Below are positions 27,034 to 35,501 of a DNA stretch of 64,000 nt, piece after piece; position 1 is the first letter of the stretch, and the number at the start of each line of letters is the position of its first letter. Under the pieces are notes generated by a model, which worked only from the letters and a program-made list of their open reading frames with translations, was not told the DNA's origin and made no database searches. The DNA lies in assembly GCF_016406305.1 (NCBI RefSeq), contig NZ_CP066369.1, forward strand, positions 1,940,501-2,004,500, written 5' to 3'. The position numbers and the translations under genes were made by a program. The stretch comes from Shewanella putrefaciens. GTDB taxonomy: Bacteria > Pseudomonadota > Gammaproteobacteria > Enterobacterales > Shewanellaceae.

Positions 27034-27480
27034 TCATTCTTTATCCTCGGGTTCAGGTTCATCCTGAACATCATCTTCAATATCGACATCAAATACTGCT
27101 TCGGGCTCGACCTCGGGTTTAGTCGCAGGCAAATGTACTGTGCCAACGACCGCATAAAAGGGTTTGCCTAGGGCGAGTTTGCGGTACTTTAACCAGATCT
27201 GCTCTAACAAGCTACTGGGAGCTATATTTCCTTTGATGACTTCGACAAATTGCGCTTCATCGGCGGTGCAAGGTAGTGTCTTGCCCTCGGCAAGATTTTT
27301 CATGGCATAGCCATGTAATTCAAGGAGTTCGGCTTCTTTACTGGTAAAGTCACCACTGCGTTTAAAGCCTTTAGGGAAGTTTGCATCATCATAAAAACGT
27401 TTGTGAGATACAAAGCTGGCAGCTGAGCCGTTAACCGTCTCAGAACCCTTATTAGCGTTTGAAAAAGACTGTTCAGACAT
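27034..27480 (-). CDS. maoP: MaoP family protein (DUF413)
   Basis: A 148-residue protein with the DUF413 domain (about 23-105), seen in FVSHKRFYDDANFPKGFKRSGDFT and ELLELHGYAM. In E. coli MaoP acts with the maoS site to organise the Ter-facing macrodomain. This copy has a longer, strongly acidic C-terminal tail (DVDIEDDVQDEPEPEDKE), probably disordered. The start has AGAAGGT 7 bp upstream. It is divergent from hdfR, exactly as in E. coli, and is followed by the RimK-like gene. Confidence 0.85.
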   Translation of the reverse strand: MSEQSFSNANKGSETVNGSAASFVSHKRFYDDANFPKGFKRSGDFTSKEAELLELHGYAMKNLAEGKTLPCTADEAQFVEVIKGNIAPSSLLEQIWLKYRKLALGKPFYAVVGTVHLPATKPEVEPEAVFDVDIEDDVQDEPEPEDKE

Positions 27481-27588
27481 GGCAGTTACCTTCTAGTTTT
27501 TGATATACAAAGATTTGCAACTGGAGTATTGGCTAGTATTATTGATTTATAAATCAAAAAAATTTGCCAATGTTGGTCAAGAATTTTT

Positions 27589-28437
27589 ATGGATACCGAT
27601 TTACTTAAGACCTTTCTCGAAGTCTCCCGTACCCGCCATTTTGGTAAGGCGGCGGAAAATCTTTATCTCACCCGCAGTGCTGTGAGTTTTAGGGTTAAAC
27701 AGCTTGAGAGCATTCTCGGCGTCGCGCTGTTTGAGCGGCAGCGCAATAATATTCAGCCCACTCCTGCAGGTGAGCGAATGCTTGGTCATGCCGAAGCGGT
27801 TTTAACCGCTTGGGAGCGCGCTAAACAAGATGTCTCCTTAAGCCAGTTGCAGTCGACTCAATTGGCTATCGGTGCTGGCCCTAATATCTGGGATGCGTAT
27901 CTTCAAGGGCACTTGCAGCATTTACATGTTGGTTTACCAGGGGTTGCACTGCGAACTGAAGTGTTACCCTCGACTGTGATGACACGCCAATTGATGGATA
28001 GAACGCTGGATATTGCGATTTCCTTCGACCCTCCTAAGTTGGACCAATTTGAATTAGTGCAATTAGGCCAAATCAATTTACTGCTTGTGTCGAGTGTGGC
28101 AGATATTGTGGTTGATGGGGTGGCGCCGGGACAATATGTGAAGGTGGACTGGGGGACGGCGTTTAATATTATCCATGCCCAGGAATATGCCACGCTTCCG
28201 GTGCCGACACTGCACACCAGCTCAGCTCGTATTGCCTTAGACTTTATTTTAAATAATGGCGGCTGTGCGTTTTTGCCTGAGCATTTAGTGCAGCCGTTGC
28301 TGCGTAAAGGCGAATTGCACCTTGTGCGCGGCGCAAATGCCATTTCCCGCAGTGTGTATGTGGCCTATTGGGCCGAAAATGATCGGTTGGAGCAGATTAA
28401 GCAGGCGATCGACTTTTTGATCGATGATGGTATTTAA
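27589..28437 (+). CDS. hdfR: LysR-family regulator HdfR
   Basis: A 282-residue transcription regulator. The N-terminal winged helix is MDTDLLKTFLEVSRTRHFGK plus AAENLYLTRSAVSF, nearly identical to E. coli HdfR, a repressor of the flagellar master operon; the effector-binding domain covers about 90-280. It is divergent from maoP, the conserved hdfR/maoP pair. Target genes here are not evident. Confidence 0.9.
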   Translation: MDTDLLKTFLEVSRTRHFGKAAENLYLTRSAVSFRVKQLESILGVALFERQRNNIQPTPAGERMLGHAEAVLTAWERAKQDVSLSQLQSTQLAIGAGPNIWDAYLQGHLQHLHVGLPGVALRTEVLPSTVMTRQLMDRTLDIAISFDPPKLDQFELVQLGQINLLLVSSVADIVVDGVAPGQYVKVDWGTAFNIIHAQEYATLPVPTLHTSSARIALDFILNNGGCAFLPEHLVQPLLRKGELHLVRGANAISRSVYVAYWAENDRLEQIKQAIDFLIDDGI

Positions 28438-28465
28438 GCGAGAAATATCCCTAAACCTTAATGTG

Positions 28466-28503
28466 TAAAATCGCCTTTAATACTCATATTAAAGGCGATT
28501 TTA
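28466..28503. terminator. Bidirectional terminator between hdfR and dgkA
   Basis: A 17-bp perfect stem (28466-28482 and 28487-28503) with a CTCA loop between convergent genes. AT-rich ends on both strands fit termination in both directions. Confidence 0.88.
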
Positions 28504-28513
28504 CTGCTGCGGA

Positions 28514-28885
28514 TTATATAAACAGAGGCACTAAAATGGCGAACCAAGTGATACCGCATAACGCCAGAGCTAAAAATACTGCCGCAGAGGCGATATCCTT
28601 TGCTTGGCCGCTGAGGGGGTGGATTTCACTTCCCACACGGTCGACTACGGCTTCAACTGCCGAGTTCAGTAACTCAACAATCAACACGATAAACAGGGTT
28701 AGGATCAGTAATAATCGTTCGACAGTGCTCACATCGACCCAGAGTGCGATAGGAAGCATCACAATTGCCAGCATTAATTCTTGTCTGAAGGCCGCCTCGT
28801 GAACCCAGGCGGCTTTTAAGCCTTTCATCGAAAATCCTGTGGCTCTAACGATGCGCTTAATACCGTGGTTGTTTGCTGGTTTCAT
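28514..28885 (-). CDS. dgkA: Diacylglycerol kinase
   Basis: A 123-residue integral inner-membrane enzyme that phosphorylates diacylglycerol, recycling lipid from envelope synthesis. It has three membrane helices and the family signatures AAFRQELML and ELLNSAVEAVVDRV (catalytic Glu and metal-binding residues). The size matches E. coli DgkA (122). It is monocistronic with a terminator shared with hdfR. Confidence 0.94.
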   Translation of the reverse strand: MKPANNHGIKRIVRATGFSMKGLKAAWVHEAAFRQELMLAIVMLPIALWVDVSTVERLLLILTLFIVLIVELLNSAVEAVVDRVGSEIHPLSGQAKDIASAAVFLALALCGITWFAILVPLFI

Positions 28886-29136
28886 AGTATTTCCATTGAC
28901 TTGAGCGATAGACAGCTAAGGTTTATCCCGTTCAAATTCGGCTATAAACATGATTGTGTTATGTTAGATTTGCGCGGGCAGATAAAATTGGCCGCAGTAT
29001 AGCCCGAGATCACCAGTGCATAAATAGTTAACGAGGTTAATTCACTGGGGATCTCGACCTATTAAGCGGTAATTCGCCATCCTTTAATCTTCAATCTAAG
29101 CTTGGTGCTGGACAGGTTTGACTAAGAGGCAAGGGA

Positions 29137-30072
29137 ATGACTCACGCAAACAAAGCGCTTTTTTTAATATTCAGACCTTTCTGCAATCTGCTATTGCAAT
29201 GGTGCGGCGGCATCTTATTACTGATTTCTTGCGTGCTTCACGCCAACCCCCTTGCACCCAATATTCAACTCGCCACTGAATTTACGGCGGATGAGCCTGC
29301 ATTAGATATCAGTGAGTTTTTGATCAGCGAGAAGCTCGATGGCGTTCGCGGCTATTGGGATGGTCGCCGTTTTGTGACTCGCCAGGGAAATCCGATTGCA
29401 GCACCAACATGGTTTACGGCGGGTTTTCCTCCCATCCCCATTGATGGAGAATTATGGCTTGGGCGAGGGCAGTTTGAGGCGATATCGAGCTTAATCCGTC
29501 AATCGACACCGAAGGAGGACGACTGGCGGTCGGTACGTTTTATGGTGTTTGATTTGCCGGAAGCGGCGGGCAACTTTGAACAGCGTTATCAACTCGCACT
29601 CAGCCTTCTCTCGGGGAAATCGCCCTATCTGCAGGTTATTGAGCAGGTTAGATTGGACAGTATTGAGGCGCTATACCAAAAACTCGATACCTTAGTGGCT
29701 CAAGGCGCAGAAGGCTTAATGTTGCATAGGCGCAGTGCCCAATATAGGGTAGGGCGCAATCCTAACTTAATGAAATTAAAACCGTATTTTGATGCTGAAG
29801 CAAAAGTCATTGGCCATATTGGCGGTAAAGGCCAATTTGCTGGTCAAATGGGAGCCCTAAGGGTGCAAACCGCAGATGGCCGTATTTTTAGCATAGGCAC
29901 AGGATTTAATTTGGCGGAGCGGCAGCATCCACCCGCGGTGGGCGCGATTATTACCTATAAATACTTAGGCTTAACCGTTAATGGTTTACCTCGATTTGCT
30001 AGTTTTTTGCGGGTAAGAACCGATATAATCGAACCCCCATTGGATGGCAGTGTTGACCGTTCTGGGCAATAA
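29137..30072 (+). CDS. Exported ATP-dependent DNA ligase (LigE type)
   Basis: A 311-residue minimal ATP-dependent DNA ligase. The nucleotidyltransferase domain has motif I EKLDGVRG (adenylated Lys67), the motif IV-like GAEGLMLHR and the motif V LMKLKPYFDAEAKVIGH, followed by an OB fold. A hydrophobic N-terminal segment (CGGILLLISCVLHA-NP) looks like a signal peptide, so the enzyme probably works in the periplasm. Bacterial ligases of this LigE type are known in Haemophilus, Vibrio and Shewanella relatives and are suspected to mend incoming or extracellular DNA. The start has AAGGGA upstream. A small unknown gene follows. Confidence 0.87.
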   Translation: MTHANKALFLIFRPFCNLLLQWCGGILLLISCVLHANPLAPNIQLATEFTADEPALDISEFLISEKLDGVRGYWDGRRFVTRQGNPIAAPTWFTAGFPPIPIDGELWLGRGQFEAISSLIRQSTPKEDDWRSVRFMVFDLPEAAGNFEQRYQLALSLLSGKSPYLQVIEQVRLDSIEALYQKLDTLVAQGAEGLMLHRRSAQYRVGRNPNLMKLKPYFDAEAKVIGHIGGKGQFAGQMGALRVQTADGRIFSIGTGFNLAERQHPPAVGAIITYKYLGLTVNGLPRFASFLRVRTDIIEPPLDGSVDRSGQ

Positions 30073-30156
30073 GCCGATACCCTTGTCCATACGAACTCGG
30101 TTGCGAGTCTTAAAGAAAAACGAGTGTTAACAATGCAACCTAATCCCTAATGTGAG

Positions 30157-30459
30157 ATGACGATGAAAGTAATGGATTCTGAAGACCGAGCATGGTTTCT
30201 TTTAGAGCATGAAGGTCACTTGTACTTGAATGCAAATTGCAACATGAATGCATTTGGCTATAGCTATATGATCCAGCTAAATGATCAGGAGCTGCAAAAC
30301 TATAAAAGTGGTGGCCGCGAGTATCTCAATCATCTGGCTCACGATATCCACCATTCTGTGCCAATCGCTAAAGATACATCGTCAATTTATAAAGGCCGTG
30401 AAGTCTCAAAACCGCTATCGGGTTTAGCAAGAGAGGCGATTAGAGCGTGGCGTGCTTAA
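30157..30459 (+). CDS. Small conserved-looking hypothetical protein
   Basis: A 100-residue soluble protein that I do not recognise. It is acidic with several aromatic residues, including HLYLNANCNMNAFGYSYMIQ and the C-terminal LSGLAREAIRAWRA. A second ATG at 30163 gives a nearly identical product. It has no signal peptide or catalytic motif. It stands alone 85 bp downstream of the DNA ligase gene and just upstream of the long gap before the integron-like cassette. Confidence 0.6.
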   Translation: MTMKVMDSEDRAWFLLEHEGHLYLNANCNMNAFGYSYMIQLNDQELQNYKSGGREYLNHLAHDIHHSVPIAKDTSSIYKGREVSKPLSGLAREAIRAWRA

Positions 30460-31096
30460 AATCGGTTAACTTGAAAATGCCCCAAAGCTTGCCACGGCTC
30501 GAAGGTTAGCTCTTGCTTAGTCTGATAGTTTGAGATACATAAAGTAATGAATAGCAAAAAGTATGACCTAACCATGAGGGATTTTAAAAATCGTTAACAG
30601 TGAATCAGTCTTTCCTAGTTTGGTTCACAGGGGAACATCTAGTCATAGATATCAACTAATTACTATTCTAATGGTATAAAAACCGCTACCGCAAAAATGT
30701 AAATTCCTAAAGCATCATTTGTACCAATTGACACGGATGTGGCAGCGGCCAAGCCTGTTGACTGTAATCCTGCTTAATCAAACCAATCACTGCCCATTTT
30801 TCTATAGGGTGGATTCGCATGTCTTAAATACACCATTTTTTTAATGAGTTAGCTCATTTTCATGCTTCAGCATTAGCCATTCAACTCTTGATGACTCTTA
30901 TTTAAGCAATTTTAGATCGTACAAGTTGTAGACAAACCAAAAGTGCATTATGTTGTTGAACTAAAATGGATGGCGAGATTTTTTTGATGTTGGATCTAGT
31001 AGGTTTTTGGCGAAATTGATTAGATAAAACAGCATCATGCATGTCTACTTATTTGAATCTCATCGAATTTATCTGGGGATTCACTAGAATGCGGCG
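30460..31096. other. Intergenic region, 637 bp, upstream of the cassette
   Basis: No gene, RNA or complete attC was found. Near its end is GCGGCGTTAGGG (31091-31102), an attC-core-like sequence (GTTAGGG, one mismatch to GTTRRRY) just before the HD-ATPase gene. There is no plausible palindromic partner within 150 bp upstream. Confidence 0.55.
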
Positions 31097-33847
31097 TTAG
31101 GGCTCTGTGTTCTACTTTAAAGCCTAGTGAGGATTATTTTGGAAAAATATCAATTAACAAGCACATGGAAGAATACCCTAGGTAGTAAATGTAGTGAAAA
31201 TCAAACAGCAATTAACCGCTTAAAAGACTCATTTATTTCGTTTAGAGAAAATGTAGTATTACTCTCAAATGAGATTAGCAGAAGCCTTCCTGAGTATACG
31301 GTTCATGACATAACTCATATTGATGCTCTATGGGAAATGGCAGATTGTATTTGTGGTAGTGATTATGACTTAACCCCTGTTGAAGGTTATGTTCTTGGTG
31401 GGGCATTTTTGCTGCATGATCTTGCAATGTCTTTGGCTGCTTATCCTTGTGGAATAAAAGACTTAGAGAAACTGCCTATGTGGTCAGATACAGTAGCTCA
31501 AAGATGTAGTAGGCAGGGTATCCCGATTCCTGATTCAATTTCTTCTAATACATTGCCTGAAGATATTCGAGAATTTGTTATTTCGACAGTTCTGCGGAAA
31601 CTGCATGCTAGCTCTGCTGAGAAATTGGCACTAACACCATGGCAAAGTACTCAAGGTGATGTATTTCTTATTGATAATCCTGAGATTAGACAAACTTTTG
31701 GGAGAGTTATTGGTAAGATAGCACATAGTCATTGGTGGGATATTTCCAAATTAGAGCATGAATTTTCAAGAACTATTGGAGCTCCTAGCTGGTGTCCTAG
31801 ACAATGGACTATAGATCCACTCAAATTGTCATGTATTTTGCGGGTTTCTGATGCATCACATATAGACTCAAGAAGGGCTCCACAATTTTTAAGAACATTA
31901 AGAAAACTATCTCCTTCTTCTGACGAACACTGGTGCTTCCAAGAAAAATTACAGAAACCATACTTATCAGAAGATAGTTTATTTTATACAAGTGGACATT
32001 CATTCAAGTCATCAGAGGCTTCTTCTTGGTGGCTTTGTTATGAAGCACTTAAAATGATAGATAAAGAACTTAGACAAACTGATGCTCTTTTAGCTGATCA
32101 TTCTATGAATAGATTTAGTGCTAAACGTGTATTTGGCATTGAATCGCCTGAACGACTTTCATCACTTATTCAAACTGATGGTTGGGCGCCTATTGATGCG
32201 TTTGTTCATATTGGAGATTTACCTAAAATTATTCGAAACCTCGGAGGGGAAGAGCTTTACGGGCGAGATTTAACAGTACCTATTAGAGAGCTTATTCAAA
32301 ATAGTTCTGATGCTATCAGGGCTAGGAGAAAGTTAGAAAATAGAAATGGAGATTGGGGCTGTATAAAAATCTCAAGATTGAGAAATGGAGACGATGAATT
32401 TATCCAAGTTGAAGATAATGGAATCGGTATGTCACTTGATGTTATAAAAAATTATCTTTTTGACTTCGGTACGAGTTACTGGGGGTCAGAGTTAATGCTT
32501 GAAGAACATCCTGGTTTAATGACTAAAGATATCAATGTTACCGGAAAATATGGAATAGGCTTTTTCTCTTCATTTATGTTTGGTGATGATATTCAAATAA
32601 CCACAAGAAAGTGTACAAGTGCACAGGGTAATACGCATGTTATTGAATTTAAAGGCGGACTTGATTCGAGGCCAATAATAAGAAACGCTAGTCCTGATGA
32701 ATATTTATTAGATGGTGGCACCAGAATAAAAATAAGGGTTGTTAATAAAGATATTCTAAATAAGTTATTCAAGAAATCTGACGATAAAAAATTAACATTA
32801 CAAAAATTATGTTTAGCGATAGCCCCTGCTTTAGATGTTGAAATGCTCGTTTGTGAATATGAGAACGAAATAACGATACCAAAAGATAACTGGATAAAGT
32901 GTACATCGCAAGAATTTGTAAAATTGTTGAGCATTATTAATGATCGGAAGCGATTTTCGGATGAGGATGTATCTGATGAGTTTTTAGAGAAAGCAGCACA
33001 TAATGTTCGAGAAATATATAACGATGATCATAAATTAATAGGCAGGGGTTTTTTAGGAAGCTCAGCTATGGGCTCTTCAAAAAACTCACCTACTTTAGGT
33101 GGGCATATAGTTGTCGGTGGGTTAGTTGAAAGTAGTATGTCTGGAATTAATGGTATTTTTATTGGGAATAATAAAAATGCAGCGAGGAATGATTCGAAAA
33201 TTATTGCGAGTGAAGAATCGGTTGCAGAATGGGTTTCAGAGCAAGCTAAATTAGTCAGTAAACTATATAATTCGGAAGCATTAGTTTCGATTTCACAATT
33301 AGTTCGGATATTAAAAGGTAAAGCTGATAGTTTACCAATTGCGATCTATGACGGCGTTAATGTTAATTGCCAACAGATTAACGATATTATCGGTAAATTA
33401 GACAAAGTGATAATCGCTGATGACTTCTTTCTTAAATACAGTGCTGATAACTTTGATGCTCTAGTTTATGAGCCAAATATATTTTTCACTGAAATTTCAG
33501 GTGTACCTAGTGTTTTTCACAACAAAAATGGAGCAAGCTGGGGGAGGAGTTCTAGTAAACGTTGGAATTTTGATTTAACTTGCTCTGGGTACATTGTAGA
33601 AATAATTTCAAAAGTATGGGAAATCCCTTTGGATAAGTGTATTGAAATTATTGATGTAAATAATAAAAAACATGAGTTGAAAATAGCGACAAATAATGGA
33701 AAGGAGATCAAAGAGACTGCTTACTTATTCGATAAAAGTAAGTTAATAGAAAAGTCCTAACAAGTCGCTAAAACGGACGAAAAACAGTCAAGTTTTGCTC
33801 GTTCCTCGCTTATTTTAGCCAACAATTTTTCGCCGCTTAGCAAAGCG
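31097..33847 (+). mobile_element. Solitary integron-type gene cassette carrying the HD-Hsp90 gene
   Basis: The boundaries are inferred: the left edge is the TT of GTTAGGG at 31096-31102 and the right edge is the G of GTTAAAC at 33847. Between them are a very short leader (about 40 bp), one gene, and a 99-bp attC-like site overlapping the gene's stop codon. The content is clearly more AT-rich than the flanking genes. No integrase gene or second attC is seen, so this would be a single cassette at a secondary site or a relic of an array. Confidence 0.6.
31139..33760 (+). CDS. HD-domain / Hsp90-like GHKL ATPase fusion protein
   Basis: An 873-residue cytoplasmic protein in two parts. The N-terminal part (about 40-260) is an HD-type domain: HDITHIDALW (H56, H60), LLHDLA (H93, D94) and a later Asp in RVSDASHIDSRRAP. 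The centre (about 360-560) is an Hsp90-type ATPase with N-box ELIQNSSDA (E384, N388), DNGIGM (426-431) and GKYGIGF (469-475). The C-terminal 300 residues have no recognised domain. Start: TTG 31139 with GAGG 6 bp upstream; GTG 31127 would add 4 residues with no ribosome site. Composition and the attC behind it point to transfer. HD plus Hsp90-type ATPases are suspected conflict/defence effectors; that role is inferred. Confidence 0.75.
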   Translation: MEKYQLTSTWKNTLGSKCSENQTAINRLKDSFISFRENVVLLSNEISRSLPEYTVHDITHIDALWEMADCICGSDYDLTPVEGYVLGGAFLLHDLAMSLAAYPCGIKDLEKLPMWSDTVAQRCSRQGIPIPDSISSNTLPEDIREFVISTVLRKLHASSAEKLALTPWQSTQGDVFLIDNPEIRQTFGRVIGKIAHSHWWDISKLEHEFSRTIGAPSWCPRQWTIDPLKLSCILRVSDASHIDSRRAPQFLRTLRKLSPSSDEHWCFQEKLQKPYLSEDSLFYTSGHSFKSSEASSWWLCYEALKMIDKELRQTDALLADHSMNRFSAKRVFGIESPERLSSLIQTDGWAPIDAFVHIGDLPKIIRNLGGEELYGRDLTVPIRELIQNSSDAIRARRKLENRNGDWGCIKISRLRNGDDEFIQVEDNGIGMSLDVIKNYLFDFGTSYWGSELMLEEHPGLMTKDINVTGKYGIGFFSSFMFGDDIQITTRKCTSAQGNTHVIEFKGGLDSRPIIRNASPDEYLLDGGTRIKIRVVNKDILNKLFKKSDDKKLTLQKLCLAIAPALDVEMLVCEYENEITIPKDNWIKCTSQEFVKLLSIINDRKRFSDEDVSDEFLEKAAHNVREIYNDDHKLIGRGFLGSSAMGSSKNSPTLGGHIVVGGLVESSMSGINGIFIGNNKNAARNDSKIIASEESVAEWVSEQAKLVSKLYNSEALVSISQLVRILKGKADSLPIAIYDGVNVNCQQINDIIGKLDKVIIADDFFLKYSADNFDALVYEPNIFFTEISGVPSVFHNKNGASWGRSSSKRWNFDLTCSGYIVEIISKVWEIPLDKCIEIIDVNNKKHELKIATNNGKEIKETAYLFDKSKLIEKS

Positions 33848-33853
33848 TTAAAC
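33755..33853 (+). mobile_element. attC-like recombination site
   Basis: An imperfect palindrome of 99 bp: TAAC (33758-33761) pairs with GTTA (33847-33850), GCTAA (33767-33771) with TTAGC (33837-33841), CGG (33774-33776) with CCG (33833-33835), and CGAAAAA (33778-33784) with TTTTTCG (33826-33832). A33777 is unpaired, like the extrahelical base that guides integrase strand choice. The 3' core is GTTAAAC, an exact GTTRRRY. The gene's stop codon lies inside the 5' core, as in typical cassettes. Confidence 0.75.
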
Positions 33854-33913
33854 CCATAGAAATTTTAATCCTAAACTCAAAAATTAGAGTTGGGAATCTA
33901 ACAAGTTTTTGTC

Positions 33914-33980
33914 CCAAAACGTGCTTCGTAAGGCTTTTAAACCTACAGATTACGCAAATGCCAAACAGGTGAGCCATGGT
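33914..33980. repeat. 67-bp dispersed-type repeat, copy 1
   Basis: Aligns without gaps to 34165-34231 at 50 of 67 positions. Shared blocks include GAGCCA, AAACC-ACAG and TTACGC. Its pairing hairpin-bearing flank suggests it could be an intergenic repeat family member. Confidence 0.6.
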
Positions 33981-34164
33981 GATTGGCGAGACGACCGTCC
34001 GCCCCATGGACGGGGCGGTCGAGCATCCAGGGAGGGACTAGCTGCGTGTCGATGAGCGAATTCCATGGCACGCCTATAAGTCGGTGCCTGTATACACTAA
34101 GTTTCCAACAGTTTTAAGTCACTCAGTCGTACTATATTTTGCACTTTTCCAACGTACTTTCATT

Positions 34165-34231
34165 CCAAAGCGTGTTGGGTATCTCCTTCAAACCGACAGG
34201 TTACGCTAGTGCCCAAAAGATGAGCCAAGGT
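34165..34231. repeat. 67-bp dispersed-type repeat, copy 2
   Basis: Second copy, same orientation, 251 bp after the first start and of equal length. About 75 percent identity means the copies are old. Confidence 0.6.
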
Positions 34232-34424
34232 AGAGGCTGTTCACAATTCTGTGTCAGGTTTATATTCACCGTATCGGTGAGAGAACACCATGGCAAGGCT
34301 GCGTTAGTGGATTTCTGCCAACGTTAAGATCCTAATCGCTGGAGTCGCACTGGTCGTTTAGCTGTACTCGCCCAGAGCTTATCTTAGGCTCGGGTTAATC
34401 GCCTAAGATTACTCACCAGCAGAC

Positions 34425-35366
34425 TTAATCGTTATGGCGTTTTCCCGAGCGTTTTAGTTTTTCTGCGGCCAGTTTAGCGGCTTTCTCGGCTTCTTTTTCA
34501 GCCAGAATACGCGCCACTTCTACCTTTTCAATTTCGACCATGGCGGGGGTTTCTAAGGATAAAAGTCCAATTTTACCTGAGCGATATTCGTGCAATAACA
34601 GCTCCGATGCCTTATGCAAATCAATACGCCCGCCGGGGCGCAGGGCACCACGTTTGCGGCCGATTTCTTCGAGCAGCGCCATATCATCTACGGGTAATTC
34701 ACTGAGGTTATAACGCTCACAAATTTCTTTGGGGTAGGCGCTAAGGAAATATTTCGCCGCGAACAGCGCGACATCTTCATATTCCATTGCGGTGTCTTTG
34801 ATGGCCCCTGTCACGGCAAGACGATAGCTGCTGGCTTCGTTATCCACTTTAGGCCATAAGATGCCCGGGGTGTCCGAGAGCACAATGCCGTTGCGTAGGT
34901 TGATGCGCTGTTGGGTCTTAGTGACTGCGGGTTCGTTACCGGTTTTTGCGATAACGCGGCCTGCCAAGGTGTTGATAATGGTAGATTTACCAACGTTTGG
35001 AATGCCCATGATCATAGTGCGAATGTCTTTTTCGGTTTTATCACGGCTCGGCACAAGTTTACGGCAGATATCGGGGATTTTTTTAACCATAGCCGCTTGT
35101 AACGTGGTGATTGCCGTGGCTTTCACACCTTGCTCGCGTTCTAGGTACTCAATCCACTGCGCCGTGACTTCAGGATCGGCAAGATCTGACTTATTGAGCA
35201 GTTTAATACAAGGTTTGTCGCCACGAAGCTGAGCCACCATGGGGTTTTCGCTACTGTAGGGAATGCGCGCGTCCAGCACTTCGATAACGAGATCCACCTG
35301 AGGCATTGCCTCTTCGATCTCTTTGCGTGCCTTATGCATATGCCCTGGATACCATTGAATTGCCAT
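34425..35366 (-). CDS. ylqF: Ribosome biogenesis GTPase YlqF/RbgA
   Basis: A 313-residue circularly permuted GTPase that assists late assembly of the 50S subunit. Its motif order is G4 NKSD (LLNKSDLADP), then G1 GIPNVGKSTI (near 120) and G3 DTPG, as expected for the permuted family. The N-terminus (MAIQWYPGHMHKARKEI) is diagnostic. The C-terminal tail is rich in Lys, Glu and Ala (KEAEKAAKLAAEKLKRSGK). It is monocistronic on the minus strand, with a terminator of the upstream oxygenase gene between them. Confidence 0.94.
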   Translation of the reverse strand: MAIQWYPGHMHKARKEIEEAMPQVDLVIEVLDARIPYSSENPMVAQLRGDKPCIKLLNKSDLADPEVTAQWIEYLEREQGVKATAITTLQAAMVKKIPDICRKLVPSRDKTEKDIRTMIMGIPNVGKSTIINTLAGRVIAKTGNEPAVTKTQQRINLRNGIVLSDTPGILWPKVDNEASSYRLAVTGAIKDTAMEYEDVALFAAKYFLSAYPKEICERYNLSELPVDDMALLEEIGRKRGALRPGGRIDLHKASELLLHEYRSGKIGLLSLETPAMVEIEKVEVARILAEKEAEKAAKLAAEKLKRSGKRHND

Positions 35367-35430
35367 GATAACGCCTTGTCCTAAATAACTTAAAGAATGG
35401 CTATTCTACCTTGAAGGTCGCGAATGTCAT

Positions 35431-35453
35431 AAAAAAAGCGCCCTAAGGCGCTT
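35431..35453 (-). terminator. Terminator after the oxygenase gene
   Basis: On the minus strand AAGCGCC / GGCGCTT form a stem with a TTAG loop, followed by seven T. It lies about 50 bp after the oxygenase stop codon. Confidence 0.88.
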
Positions 35454-35501
35454 CAATCGCTTAATCCTTGATGCTTTCTTGGATTAAATTGTCGCGGCGG
35501 A

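Larger units (their letters stand above)
33854..34424. other. Non-coding region, 571 bp, downstream of the cassette
   Basis: No gene was found. It holds two copies of a 67-bp repeat (33914 and 34165) and a small GC-rich hairpin (CCGTCC 33995-34000 with GGACGG 34008-34013) after the first copy. Confidence 0.6.

Noticed and set aside
30566..31102. ACCTAAC at 30566 as the 5' core of an upstream attC pairing with GTTAGGG at 31096
   Set aside because: The two are more than 500 bp apart, far longer than known attC sites, and the sequence between them does not form paired blocks.
33896..34320. A second TCTAACAAG start after the cassette as another attC
   Set aside because: No matching GTTRRRY core with a complementary arm within about 150 bp; the nearest GCGTTAG is about 400 bp away.
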